Shown here one piece after another: positions 1-7,213 of a DNA stretch of 8,041 nucleotides. Below the pieces are notes generated by a model. It was not told the origin of the DNA and did not search any database. It saw only the letters and a program-made list of their open reading frames with translations. The translations under genes were made by a program, and so were the position numbers. Within the stretch, counting starts at the first letter, position 1; each line of letters opens with the position of its first letter. The stretch comes from Methanosarcinaceae archaeon (lineage in GTDB: Archaea > Halobacteriota > Methanosarcinia > Methanosarcinales > Methanosarcinaceae), in the NCBI GenBank assembly GCA_020793555.1, contig DQIO01000225.1, forward strand, positions 1 to 8,041, read 5' to 3'.

Positions 1-3000
1 CGGCTGCAGTTTCCTCGCTAACAACACCCGGAACAGACATTATACCCTGTATGTATTTGTCCAGCGAAGGATTGCCACAGGTATGGTGGCAGCATGTGAC
101 GCCGTTATCGGCTACGGATTCCACGTACTCGCGCACAAGGCTTTGTTTGACCTCATCAGAGGCGTCCCAGTATCCTTTCCTATTCGCCTCGAGCATTCTG
201 GCCGTCATGGATTGGTATGCTCCGGCATTATTGGCATTGAACCACTCTTTCATCTCTTCGTTGATATACGTATTATAAATCTGATCCCATACCGCATCAT
301 CCACAAGACCGGGATCTGAAACTTCCCAACCCCATAGATTGTCAACGAACTCTGCCATCATTCTGCCACCGGAGTAACCGGATTCCTGCATACCCTGTAT
401 CCACTTAGGGTTGAAGTATCTGGATCGCATGTTCTTCATGAGGTACTCTTTTATCCCCGTCATTACAGCCTGATCAGGGTCCCTGGTATCAGAGACGTAC
501 ATCTCAGGAGTACTGCCCGAAACATATCTGGTAGCCAGGTTGAGCACACCGAAATATTGGTAGAAATCATCGTTGTCAAGGGTGTCATAAAGGTTAGACG
601 AGTCAGAATGAACAGAAGCATCCACGTTCATTAGGTTGGACACCAAAAGCTCAGAACACTCATATCCCCAGAGTTCACTACCATAAGCAAAGCCCATCTT
701 TTTAAGATATATCTGTGCAATTTCCTCTTCATTTTCCCATGATCCGCTGGCATCCACTGCATTTCCCGTACCGATCTCATAAGTTCCATCACGAACTGCA
801 AAACAACGCATTGTGGACAGTTTCCTTGCAAGATCAGCCGCACTTTCATTGTCCATAGTCTGTGATAACTGGTCGTATAGGTTGTCGTAGATCGCAGATG
901 TGCTCTCATTCACATAGTTTGGATAGTTCACAGACTCAATGGTGCTTGCCAACTTAACCGCATCATCGATCATCTTGATCTTGCTTGGAAACGCATCACG
1001 CATTCCTGCTGTGGCATAAACGATATCAATACGAGGTCTGCCAGGCATTGCCGGATCATAGTTCGGAAGCAACTCATCTTCAGATATCTCTTCCACACCA
1101 ATTACATATCCACTCTCATCCCACACAGGTTTTATACCAAGCATGTACATCACCTCAGCCTCAAGGGTTCCATGGTCCCTGATAAACTCTACGCCAAATC
1201 TGGAGAAAGAAACCTTTCGAGGATAAGTACCATTGTGTTTGTCATAATAGTCTTCAAGCATCTGCTGCGCCAGATACTGACCAAGTCCCCACGTGGCTTT
1301 TGACGGATACAGTTCAGGGTTCACGCCAAAGAAATTCCTCCCTGTTGGTACCGCATCAGGGTTCATCACAGGATCAGTGCCGGGTCCGGGAGGTATGAAT
1401 CCTCCACATAGTGCAGCAATTACTCGATCCATCTCAACAGATGAGGCTACAAGCCTATCTCTATACACAAGACCCCTTGCAAGATCCTCAGCAACACTAG
1501 CATTGATCTGACCATATACCATAATTTGCGAATCATTAATATCAGTTTCATTGGTGACGGTTTCCCACACCAACATCTCAACTCTGGTATCATTGGATGG
1601 TATTCCGAGTGGATAGTCACTTTCCGGATAAAAAGCCAGACGGATGTGTTCCTCAAACTTATTCTTGAGCATTGATCTGACCATCATCGAAAGTTCGTCC
1701 CTTTCACATCCAGTGGCATTTATTGATGGTACTTCACCCAATACATGCATACCATACGGGATATTATCGCCTTCGATATCTTCTATATATTCGTGCAGGA
1801 CATTCTTAACAAAAGCATCGAACTGGGATTCGTTGTAATCAGCCAGTTCAGTTGCATTAAGACTGAGGTCGATATCAAGGTTGATCTTTATCATCTCTTT
1901 GACTATCTGCAGCTTATAAGCATTCTTTGTAGCAGCCGACATTTCCGGGCCATAATATTCCTGCATCAGACGCGAGACATTTGCGATCTCACCATAGCTT
2001 CCTGCACGCTCCAGCGTTGGTGTCATATGGTCGATAATAAGAGCGTTGCCGCGGAACTCTGCAGTAAGTCCTTCACCTACATTAGCAACGATGTATGGAT
2101 ATATATTGGGGAGATCCTGTAATAAAAGTGGAGCCCAATCACTGTTCCTGTCCAGACCATATGCCTGGCCTGGTAACCATTCGTGAGTACCGTGGGTACC
2201 GAAATGTATGATGGCATCCGGATCCCATTCATTGTTCAGCCACAAATAGAACGCTATGTACTGATGTGGTGGCGGTACGATGGAACTGTGATACAATGTA
2301 TCATCATTTTGCATGAAACCACGTGCAGGCTGGGGCATAAGCCATACATTCCCATACTGCACCGCAGGTATCACCAGATACTTTCCAGTTTCATTCTCCC
2401 AGATCATCAATGATCTATTCTGCGGGAGATCCTCAGACCATGGTTCACCCCATTCCTTGATCACAGCGTTCTTAAGGTCTTGAGGAAGTTCCTCATCGAA
2501 CCACTGTTTGTACGTATCTATAGGAATTAATTGAAGTCCCCATTCAGTTTGGTTTACAACCATCTCATTAAGGACGCCAGGTGCCCATGAACCAGCATTG
2601 ATACCTTGCGCCTGTATCTTATCCATAAACTCACTATTGTTAACAGGCACATCTGTTAGAGTATAGTTCTCTTGAACCATCTTATCAAGCAGAAGACGCA
2701 TGCTCGTTATTGTATCGAGATAGCTTGCACCGATGTTGTCCTTTCCTGAAGGATAGTTGTAATAGATCACAGCAACCTTCTTGTCCGGATTCTCCGCCAG
2801 TTTCAGCTCAGCCCATCTGATAGACCTGTTGCATATCCAATCGACCTGTCTATCGATTGGTACATATTCACTGGTCTGGGAATCGTCGTTATAAATTGCA
2901 TTGCCTACCAGTATGTATTCAAATATACCGTCAAGGTTCGGAGAAATGGTTTTGCGCACCATCTGAGAGTTTGGAATTCCTCTATTCGCATCAGCAGGGT

Positions 3001-5368
3001 CTGGGGACTCCGGTACCTCTGCAACAATCCCCCTCAATATAGGTACATTAAGCTGTTTAAGTTCAGCTTCTCCCTGTTCAGGATTCCAATAGTTAAGCCT
3101 GAAACTCTTAAGAGAGATCACACACTGCACAAGAGGCTCTTCGTTCTCATCACAGTAGTACCGGACAATGTCGTTAAAGGTATCGAAACCAACTATCACA
3201 TTGCAGTCCTTGGATTCAAGGTCGCTTATCAGAGCATCCACAATGCCTGTCTGGCCGTTCTGTATATCAGACCTGTGTAACCACATGCCGATTGTAGGTT
3301 TGCTTGGATCGTATACCCTTCGGTCTGAACTTGTTTGCTGATACCAATCCAGATATTCGATAGTGGTCTCAAAGTATTTGTGTTCATAGTCCGGATGATA
3401 AAGACCTACTGTCGGAAGGATTCCTGAAGTCGCACTAACATATTCCCAGTCAGTTGTTAAAGCAAGGTTTCTACCATACTCTTTTGCAAGATATATCAGC
3501 AGGTTCTCTGCATTCCTCAACTGGCCAGTGGTGCCTGTACCCATGTTGTTGTAGTAGTTGCATATTGGGTCATCGATCGAACCATCCGAGACATAATCAA
3601 AGTAAATAGGTGTATTAGCTGAGCGTACATCTACAAACGAAGTGCCATTGTCATGAGCCTTTTTAAAGCTATTATTCATGGGATCATATACTGCTGATGA
3701 TAGCATATCACAAAAGATCACATCCTGCTCTTCCACAAGTCCGCTCTCTTCTGCTGCTATCAGCTCATCGCTTGGACCAGCCCAGGTTGTGGTATTGTAA
3801 GATGGAATATAGGTGTATTCTATATTTGCACTATATGGGTTTGTCTGGCTTGCCATCCCCAAAGCAGAGCTCGGTGTATATGCAATATACATTACCTTTA
3901 TGCTTATCCAGTTATCTGTAATCTCCGGATGGTTTCCATACTCTTTTGCCAAAGATATCAACAGTTTCTCAGCATTCTTAATACCTATACTGTCTGTGCC
4001 CATGTTATTGTAGCAGTTGCATATTGAGTCATCGGTAGATCCATTGGAGACATAATCGAAATAGGGCGGCGTACCGTCTGAACGTATATCTAGCAATGAT
4101 GTTCCATTGTCATGTACTAATTTGAATGTATCATTCATCTGGACATGAAGACCTAATGAGAACATATCACAGAAGATCACATCCTGCTCCCCCAACAGTC
4201 CGCTCTGGGCCGCATCCAGCAGTTCATCACTTGCACCCCATGTGGTAGTGTTGTATGCTGGAATATAAGTATAATCTATATTTTCACTGCGTATATTTGT
4301 CTGGCTTGCTGTCATCAGGGCAGTACTTGGAGAATATGCTATGTACATTAGCTTTATCTTTGCATCCCATGCGGCAGTAATATCTGGACGGTCACCGTAC
4401 TCTTCTGCCAGATATTCCAAAAAGTTCACAGCATTATCCTTTTCTGGCTCAGTTTCAGTTCCCATGTTATTGTAGTAGTTGCATATGGAGTCATCCACTG
4501 AACCATTGGAGACATAATCGAAATAGGAAGGTGTACCTGCAGAGCGTATGTCCAGTAATGAGGTGCCGTTATCGCTAGCGTACCAGAATGAACTGTTCAT
4601 TGGTTCGTACACTGCTGATGAGAGCATGTCACAGAAGATCACATCCTGTTTCTCCAGAAGTCCGCTCTGGCCTGCTGCAATCAACTCGTCACTTGGACCT
4701 GACCATGTGGTGGTGTTAAATGATGGGATGTATGTGTATTTTATGCTCTCGTTGTGTTCACTTATCTGACTGGCCAGTTCCAGTGCAGGACTTGGGCCAC
4801 AGGCAATGAACATTATGTTAACCCTGTCCCAGTTAGCTGTTATATCCGGGTGGTCACCATATACCTTTGCAAGATGTATCAGGAAATCTTTGGAATTTTT
4901 GATCTCTTCTTCGGTCTGGGTACCCATGTTGTTGTAGTAGTTACATATAGTGTCGTCCACAGAACCATTTGAAGCATAATCGAAATAAGAAGGGGTACCG
5001 TCTGAGCGTATGTCCAGCAATGATGTTCCATTGTCATGTACCAATTTGAATGCATCATTCATCTGGACATGAAGACCTGATGAGAACATATCACAGAATA
5101 TGACATCCTGCTCTCCTAACATCCCGCTCTGGGCTGCCGACAGCAGTTCGTCACTTGCACCCCATGTGGTTGTGTTATATGCCGGGATGTAAGTGTATTC
5201 TATGTCTCCACTATATGGATTTATCTGGCTGGCTAACTCCAGAGCAGCACTTGGAGAATATGCTATGTAGATCATGTTGATCTTGTTTTCTTCTGCCGAT
5301 ACCACAGTTGTTAGTGCGGTTAACACCAATACGCTTAAAGCTAATATTAATCTATATTTTTGTTGCAT
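1..5368 (-). CDS. cobN: Secreted CobN/magnesium-chelatase-H-like protein with four N-terminal repeats (partial, C-terminus outside window)
   Basis: The frame is open without a stop from the ATG at 5368 to the left edge, giving 1789 residues with the C-terminus missing. The start is set by GAGGAG five bases upstream and by a clear signal peptide (residues 1-25). Residues 33 to about 645 are four tandem repeats. The CobN/BchH core follows: VGLYHPD and PTIGMWLHR (about 650-700), NYPSGKDNIG (about 865), PPPHQYIAFYLWL (about 1035), HFGTHGTHEWLPG (H1055, H1059, H1062, E1063), IPPGPG...PTGRNFF (about 1320-1350), RPRIDIV (about 1440), NPKWIQGM (about 1653) and CCHHTC (1759-1764). CobN/ChlH subunits bind the tetrapyrrole and metal for ATP-driven Co or Mg insertion with AAA+ partners; none are visible here. 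The signal peptide and many N-X-S/T sequons place this copy outside the membrane, so ordinary cobalamin synthesis is doubtful. The gene symbol denotes family only. Typical CobN is about 1200-1400 residues, so this one is unusually long. It follows the ExbB/DUF2149/DUF2162 genes on the same strand. Confidence 0.93.
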   Translation of the reverse strand, partial: MQQKYRLILALSVLVLTALTTVVSAEENKINMIYIAYSPSAALELASQINPYSGDIEYTYIPAYNTTTWGASDELLSAAQSGMLGEQDVIFCDMFSSGLHVQMNDAFKLVHDNGTSLLDIRSDGTPSYFDYASNGSVDDTICNYYNNMGTQTEEEIKNSKDFLIHLAKVYGDHPDITANWDRVNIMFIACGPSPALELASQISEHNESIKYTYIPSFNTTTWSGPSDELIAAGQSGLLEKQDVIFCDMLSSAVYEPMNSSFWYASDNGTSLLDIRSAGTPSYFDYVSNGSVDDSICNYYNNMGTETEPEKDNAVNFLEYLAEEYGDRPDITAAWDAKIKLMYIAYSPSTALMTASQTNIRSENIDYTYIPAYNTTTWGASDELLDAAQSGLLGEQDVIFCDMFSLGLHVQMNDTFKLVHDNGTSLLDIRSDGTPPYFDYVSNGSTDDSICNCYNNMGTDSIGIKNAEKLLISLAKEYGNHPEITDNWISIKVMYIAYTPSSALGMASQTNPYSANIEYTYIPSYNTTTWAGPSDELIAAEESGLVEEQDVIFCDMLSSAVYDPMNNSFKKAHDNGTSFVDVRSANTPIYFDYVSDGSIDDPICNYYNNMGTGTTGQLRNAENLLIYLAKEYGRNLALTTDWEYVSATSGILPTVGLYHPDYEHKYFETTIEYLDWYQQTSSDRRVYDPSKPTIGMWLHRSDIQNGQTGIVDALISDLESKDCNVIVGFDTFNDIVRYYCDENEEPLVQCVISLKSFRLNYWNPEQGEAELKQLNVPILRGIVAEVPESPDPADANRGIPNSQMVRKTISPNLDGIFEYILVGNAIYNDDSQTSEYVPIDRQVDWICNRSIRWAELKLAENPDKKVAVIYYNYPSGKDNIGASYLDTITSMRLLLDKMVQENYTLTDVPVNNSEFMDKIQAQGINAGSWAPGVLNEMVVNQTEWGLQLIPIDTYKQWFDEELPQDLKNAVIKEWGEPWSEDLPQNRSLMIWENETGKYLVIPAVQYGNVWLMPQPARGFMQNDDTLYHSSIVPPPHQYIAFYLWLNNEWDPDAIIHFGTHGTHEWLPGQAYGLDRNSDWAPLLLQDLPNIYPYIVANVGEGLTAEFRGNALIIDHMTPTLERAGSYGEIANVSRLMQEYYGPEMSAATKNAYKLQIVKEMIKINLDIDLSLNATELADYNESQFDAFVKNVLHEYIEDIEGDNIPYGMHVLGEVPSINATGCERDELSMMVRSMLKNKFEEHIRLAFYPESDYPLGIPSNDTRVEMLVWETVTNETDINDSQIMVYGQINASVAEDLARGLVYRDRLVASSVEMDRVIAALCGGFIPPGPGTDPVMNPDAVPTGRNFFGVNPELYPSKATWGLGQYLAQQMLEDYYDKHNGTYPRKVSFSRFGVEFIRDHGTLEAEVMYMLGIKPVWDESGYVIGVEEISEDELLPNYDPAMPGRPRIDIVYATAGMRDAFPSKIKMIDDAVKLASTIESVNYPNYVNESTSAIYDNLYDQLSQTMDNESAADLARKLSTMRCFAVRDGTYEIGTGNAVDASGSWENEEEIAQIYLKKMGFAYGSELWGYECSELLVSNLMNVDASVHSDSSNLYDTLDNDDFYQYFGVLNLATRYVSGSTPEMYVSDTRDPDQAVMTGIKEYLMKNMRSRYFNPKWIQGMQESGYSGGRMMAEFVDNLWGWEVSDPGLVDDAVWDQIYNTYINEEMKEWFNANNAGAYQSMTARMLEANRKGYWDASDEVKQSLVREYVESVADNGVTCCHHTCGNPSLDKYIQGIMSVPGVVSEETAA
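3437..3892 (-). repeat. CobN N-terminal domain repeat 4 (type B')
   Basis: Residues about 493-644; the right-hand boundary is approximate. The repeat begins MYIAYTPSSALGMASQ, with YTYIPSYNTTTWAGPSDEL, QDVIFCDMLSSAVYDPMN, NGTSFVDVRSANTPIYFDY and CNYYNNMGT. It is the most diverged copy in its second half and leads directly into the CobN core (SATSGILPTVGLYHPD). That makes it the best candidate for the ancestral, family-typical N-terminal domain. Confidence 0.85.
3893..4348 (-). repeat. CobN N-terminal domain repeat 3 (type A')
   Basis: Residues about 341-492. The repeat begins MYIAYSPSTALMTASQ, with YTYIPAYNTTTW, GASDELLDAAQSGLLGEQ, FCDMFSLGLHVQMND and NGTSLLDIRSDGTPPYFDY. At the DNA level it shares long identical runs with repeat 1, for example 25 unbroken bases at 4130-4154 and 5054-5078. 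The CNYYNNMGT motif reads CNCYNNMGT here, adding a cysteine. Confidence 0.9.
4349..4813 (-). repeat. CobN N-terminal domain repeat 2 (type B)
   Basis: Residues about 186-340. The repeat begins MFIACGPSPALELASQ, then has YTYIPSFNTTTW, SGPSDELIAAGQSGL, QDVIFCDMLSSAVYEPMN, NGTSLLDIRSAGTPSYFDY and CNYYNNMGT. The LSSAVYxPMN and GPSDELIAA segments pair it with repeat 4. It is 155 residues long, slightly longer than its neighbours. Confidence 0.9.
4814..5272 (-). repeat. CobN N-terminal domain repeat 1 (type A)
   Basis: Residues about 33-185. The repeat begins IYIAYSPSAALELASQ and contains YTYIPAYNTTTW, GASDELL, QDVIFCDMFSSGLHVQMND, NGTSLLDIRSDGTPSYFDY and CNYYNNMGT, ending near YGDHPDITANW. Its SGLHVQMND segment matches repeat 3 and not repeats 2 or 4, so it is assigned to type A. 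The fold looks like the alpha/beta N-terminal domain of CobN, judging from the DVIFCDM strand, the late DIRS strand and the closing leucine-rich helix (SKDFLIHLAK). Confidence 0.9.
5294..5368 (-). other. Signal peptide of the CobN-like protein
   Basis: Residues 1-25 show a short positive N-region (QQKYR), a hydrophobic core (LILALSVLVLTALTTVV) and an A-x-A-like end (VSA) before an acidic EEN stretch. This is a typical Sec signal peptide with predicted cleavage after Ala25. It implies that the repeats and the chelatase-like core are exported. No lipobox cysteine follows, so the protein is probably either soluble or anchored by a C-terminal helix that lies outside the window. Confidence 0.85.
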
Positions 5369-5373
5369 GTTAT

Positions 5374-5379
5374 CTCCTC
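5374..5379 (-). promoter_or_regulatory. Ribosome binding site of the cobN-like gene
   Basis: GAGGAG on the minus strand lies five bases before the ATG at 5368. It is the strongest Shine-Dalgarno match in the window and fixes the start just ahead of the signal peptide. Confidence 0.8.
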
Positions 5380-5392
5380 GATAATGTGTGCC

Positions 5393-5435
5393 GAGCACTT
5401 CGGGTACATTGCTTGGCGGCGGTACCGAAGTGCTC
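5393..5435 (-). promoter_or_regulatory. Strong inverted repeat in the cobN leader
   Basis: Arms 5393-5407 (GAGCACTTCGGGTAC) and 5422-5435 (GTACCGAAGTGCTC) pair over 14 bases with a single bulged G around a 14-nt loop. The stem lies about 25 bases upstream of the cobN-like start codon, close to the ribosome site. On the minus strand it is not followed by a T tract, so it does not look like an intrinsic terminator for the upstream genes. An mRNA processing or stabilising hairpin, a translational control element, or a palindromic protein-binding site are all possible. No known riboswitch was recognised. In particular, no cobalamin-riboswitch box was found. Confidence 0.65.
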
Positions 5436-5479
5436 AACTATCCTGTTTTTTCTTCATCAGGCGTTTTCATGTTCACATT

Positions 5480-5509
5480 AAAACTCACAAAAAAATTACG
5501 TTGAGTTTT
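5480..5509 (-). terminator. Possible oligo-T terminator and AT-rich hairpin at the end of the DUF2149 gene
   Basis: On the minus strand the DUF2149 stop codon TAA is followed at once by seven T residues (5495-5489). Perfect 8-bp arms, AAAACTCA at 5480-5487 and TGAGTTTT at 5502-5509, flank this tract with a 14-nt loop. Oligo-T tracts are sufficient for termination in many archaea, so a fraction of transcripts may end here. The cobN-like gene would then be transcribed by read-through or from its own promoter. No convincing TATA box was seen in the gap. Confidence 0.4.
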
Positions 5510-5858
5510 CCTCCACCTCTTGTGGCACGTAGATAACTCTTCCATCTGCAAGTTTATATGCCGTACCAAGAGCTTCCCCGGTTCCGCCTCCGATCTGTTC
5601 TGTCATATTCATGATCTCAATAGGTTTCCCCTGATTTTTTATAATGATCGTCATGTCTTTTTGCCCTGGGTTCTTCACGATAGTTATATCGTCTGTGGGA
5701 CTGAGGAGTTCAGGCAATTGGTATGACATCACCAATGCAATAAGCAATGCCACCGAGAAGACCATTGCAATATCAAAAAGATTGGCAACACCCGTAAGCG
5801 GGTTTTGTTCATCTTCATTATTGATCAGTCCTGTTCGCCGGTGTCGTCTCCTTTTCAT
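5496..5858 (-). CDS. DUF2149 family protein, ExbD-like single-pass membrane protein
   Basis: 120 residues. A strongly basic N-terminus (KRRRHRR) is followed by one membrane helix (about 26-46, NLFDIAMVFSVALLIALVMSY) with an aspartate at position 29 near its inner end. An extracytoplasmic tail ends in GGGTGEALGTAYKLADG and VIYVP, the signature I associate with DUF2149. The architecture (basic cytosolic tail, one helix with a membrane Asp, small outer domain) mirrors ExbD/TolR, in which that Asp carries protons. The ATG overlaps the stop of the ExbB-like gene as ATGA, with GAGGTG seven bases upstream, so the two products are probably made in fixed ratio and act as one complex. The family has no established function; the ExbD analogy is inference. 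Confidence 0.88.
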   Translation of the reverse strand: MKRRRHRRTGLINNEDEQNPLTGVANLFDIAMVFSVALLIALVMSYQLPELLSPTDDITIVKNPGQKDMTIIIKNQGKPIEIMNMTEQIGGGTGEALGTAYKLADGRVIYVPQEVEENST

Positions 5859-6478
5859 TCTTGCACCTCTATTGTATCCAGAATATAATCAATGTCAATC
5901 ATATCCTGCCAGTACCATCGTTTTCTCACCTGTGTAAGCACATAACCTATGCTTCCTGCAAACAGTCCGATCACCGTTGTTGCAAAAGCTATCATGAGGT
6001 TGTTTGCCAGTTGCACAATGTCCCCTTGTGAAAGTCCGATAAGAGCAGGTCCAAGAGGGATCAATGTCCCCATCAAACCTAGCATTGGTGCAATCGTTGC
6101 GATAATCCTTGTTTGCTCAAGCCTTTTTGCCATCCTGACCTCATATTCCTGTGATATCCATTCAATGGCAGGGATCATGTTCTTTTCAAGATGGTCTGCT
6201 GCAGAATTTGCAAAACCGGTAACCATGAAATTCTGTTTGATGTTTCGCAGGGATTCTGCGGCTGTTGTAAAAGATCCTTCCTTTACGTTTTCTCTTACTT
6301 CCATACAGCAAAGTTCAAGGTTATTCACATCACGATTCCGTTTTGCATATTCGGACATGAATTCTCCAATTAGGGATAGAGATAAAACTACCAGTAGCAG
6401 GAGAATAATTATGACCGGATACAGCAATGAAGCTGAGAACGTATACAGTATTCCGAACAAAGCAGAAGTGGCATCCAT
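5855..6478 (-). CDS. MotA/TolQ/ExbB family proton channel protein
   Basis: 207 residues with three predicted membrane helices (about 15-38, 125-150, 160-184) and a large cytoplasmic segment between the first and second, as in ExbB/TolQ. The family signature is clear: IATIAPMLGLMGTLIPLG (126-143), then LANNLMIAFATTVIGLFAG (157-175). The membrane threonines T138 and T167/T168 sit where ExbB/TolQ carry conserved polar residues. ExbB-type pentamers pair with ExbD-type dimers to convert proton flow into work on outer components. Here the partner is most likely the overlapping DUF2149 gene. The start at 6478 is supported by GAGGTCA, which lies inside the last codons of the DUF2162 gene, and by a 2-nt intergenic gap. 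The third member of an ordinary Ton system, TonB, is absent, as expected without an outer membrane. Confidence 0.93.
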   Translation of the reverse strand: MDATSALFGILYTFSASLLYPVIIILLLLVVLSLSLIGEFMSEYAKRNRDVNNLELCCMEVRENVKEGSFTTAAESLRNIKQNFMVTGFANSAADHLEKNMIPAIEWISQEYEVRMAKRLEQTRIIATIAPMLGLMGTLIPLGPALIGLSQGDIVQLANNLMIAFATTVIGLFAGSIGYVLTQVRKRWYWQDMIDIDYILDTIEVQE

Positions 6479-6480
6479 TT

Positions 6481-7155
6481 TTATTGACCTCTCATTTTAT
6501 CTAATACAAAACCCCCAACAATGAACAATGAAAATATTAACAAAGGTAATATCTCAAATTCCCCCCCGCCAATCGCAGGCATATCCAGTTTTTTTGCCTT
6601 GATGTATGCAGGAATTATCAAAGCCCCAAGCAGGTAGAATATTCCAAGGAACATCATTGTGGTCCCAAGGTCTTCAGGAGGGCGTTTCATTTTCTTAAAT
6701 AAAAAAGTGGATGATATTACTGATACAAAGAACACAATTCCAACAAGCAATCCAATTCTCAATCCGCTGGTCCCAAGGCTTGATGCCAGTATCATGCAGG
6801 ACATAAAAAGCGCTGTCAAACAAACCGGACAGGGCATGGAAATCGCAAGGAAGGTCTTCTTTGAAACATCATGGTCACAAGAACATTCTTTAAGTGTGTA
6901 TATTCCGGCTGCGATCAGGATTATTGCAATGAAGATATGTAATGTCATTCCCAGGCTTGCAATACCATCCAGATATGACTGGTCTACCATTTCAATAAGG
7001 CTTCCCATAATTATGGATATGACCAGATAAACGGCGGCTATAATCAGGACATCTTTCCATTTGATATTAGCAAAACCGCATCCTACTCCGGTTTTAAGCC
7101 CAAAGATGAAGATGCCGATCAAAATACCGATAACTGTTGCATAAGTAGTGTTCAT
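6481..7155 (-). CDS. DUF2162 family polytopic membrane protein (putative transporter)
   Basis: 224 residues, mostly hydrophobic, with about seven predicted helices (4-24, 34-54, 66-88, 104-126, 133-153, 164-184, 201-219). Cysteine motifs stand out: GVGCGFAN (C26) after helix 1, a loop CSCDHD (C91, C93, plus Asp/His), and MPCPVC (C109, C112) opening helix 4, with C120 following. The helix pattern and CPxC-like motif recall LysE/CcdA-type metal or thiol transporters, and I recognise the protein as DUF2162, annotated only as a predicted transporter. It is first in the minus-strand operon, two bases upstream of the ExbB-like gene. The start at 7155 has only a weak ribosome site. A role in moving a thiophilic metal, or reductant, across the membrane for the secreted CobN-like protein is inference. 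Confidence 0.88.
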   Translation of the reverse strand: MNTTYATVIGILIGIFIFGLKTGVGCGFANIKWKDVLIIAAVYLVISIIMGSLIEMVDQSYLDGIASLGMTLHIFIAIILIAAGIYTLKECSCDHDVSKKTFLAISMPCPVCLTALFMSCMILASSLGTSGLRIGLLVGIVFFVSVISSTFLFKKMKRPPEDLGTTMMFLGIFYLLGALIIPAYIKAKKLDMPAIGGGEFEILPLLIFSLFIVGGFVLDKMRGQ

Positions 7156-7179
7156 AGATCAGTCTACCATCTAATTATT

Positions 7180-7208
7180 GTTTATACATGACAAATATAT
7201 TTTATACA
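7180..7208 (-). promoter_or_regulatory. Tandem TATA-like boxes upstream of the DUF2162 operon
   Basis: On the minus strand, TGTATAAAATATAT (starting 7208) and TGTATAAAC (starting 7188) form two copies of TGTATAAA exactly 20 bp apart, two helical turns. The first is about 50 bases and the second about 30 bases from the ATG at 7155. Either could be the archaeal TATA element of the operon. The equal spacing also fits a direct-repeat operator for the divergent regulator. The AT-rich core could serve plus-strand transcription too. Confidence 0.5.
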
Positions 7209-7213
7209 CTGCT

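Noticed and set aside
1745..2122. 125-codon plus-strand frame inside the cobN-like gene
   Set aside because: It is an antisense shadow of conserved CobN core sequence, with no family resemblance and no promoter or ribosome site.
3437..5272. CRISPR array or DNA-level satellite
   Set aside because: The ~456-465-bp units preserve one open reading frame and differ mainly at the codon level, so they are coding domain repeats rather than spacers and repeats.
5393..5451. Plus-strand intrinsic terminator (hairpin followed by T6 at 5446-5451)
   Set aside because: No plus-strand gene ends here, and the T run is 10 bases past the stem. The hairpin is better read as part of the minus-strand cobN leader.
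5438..5470. Ten-codon minus-strand frame (MKTPDEEKTG) in the cobN leader, a possible leader peptide
   Set aside because: No ribosome site precedes it and its composition gives no regulatory clue. A frame this short is expected by chance.
5369..5495. Cobalamin riboswitch upstream of the cobN-like gene
   Set aside because: No B12-box-like conserved sequence is present, and the 127-bp gap is too short for the usual aptamer. Such riboswitches are also rare in archaea.
5949..6524. 191-codon plus-strand frame opposite the ExbB-like gene
   Set aside because: It is antisense to a gene with clear family motifs and coupling to neighbours. Its own translation shows no recognisable domain or ribosome site.
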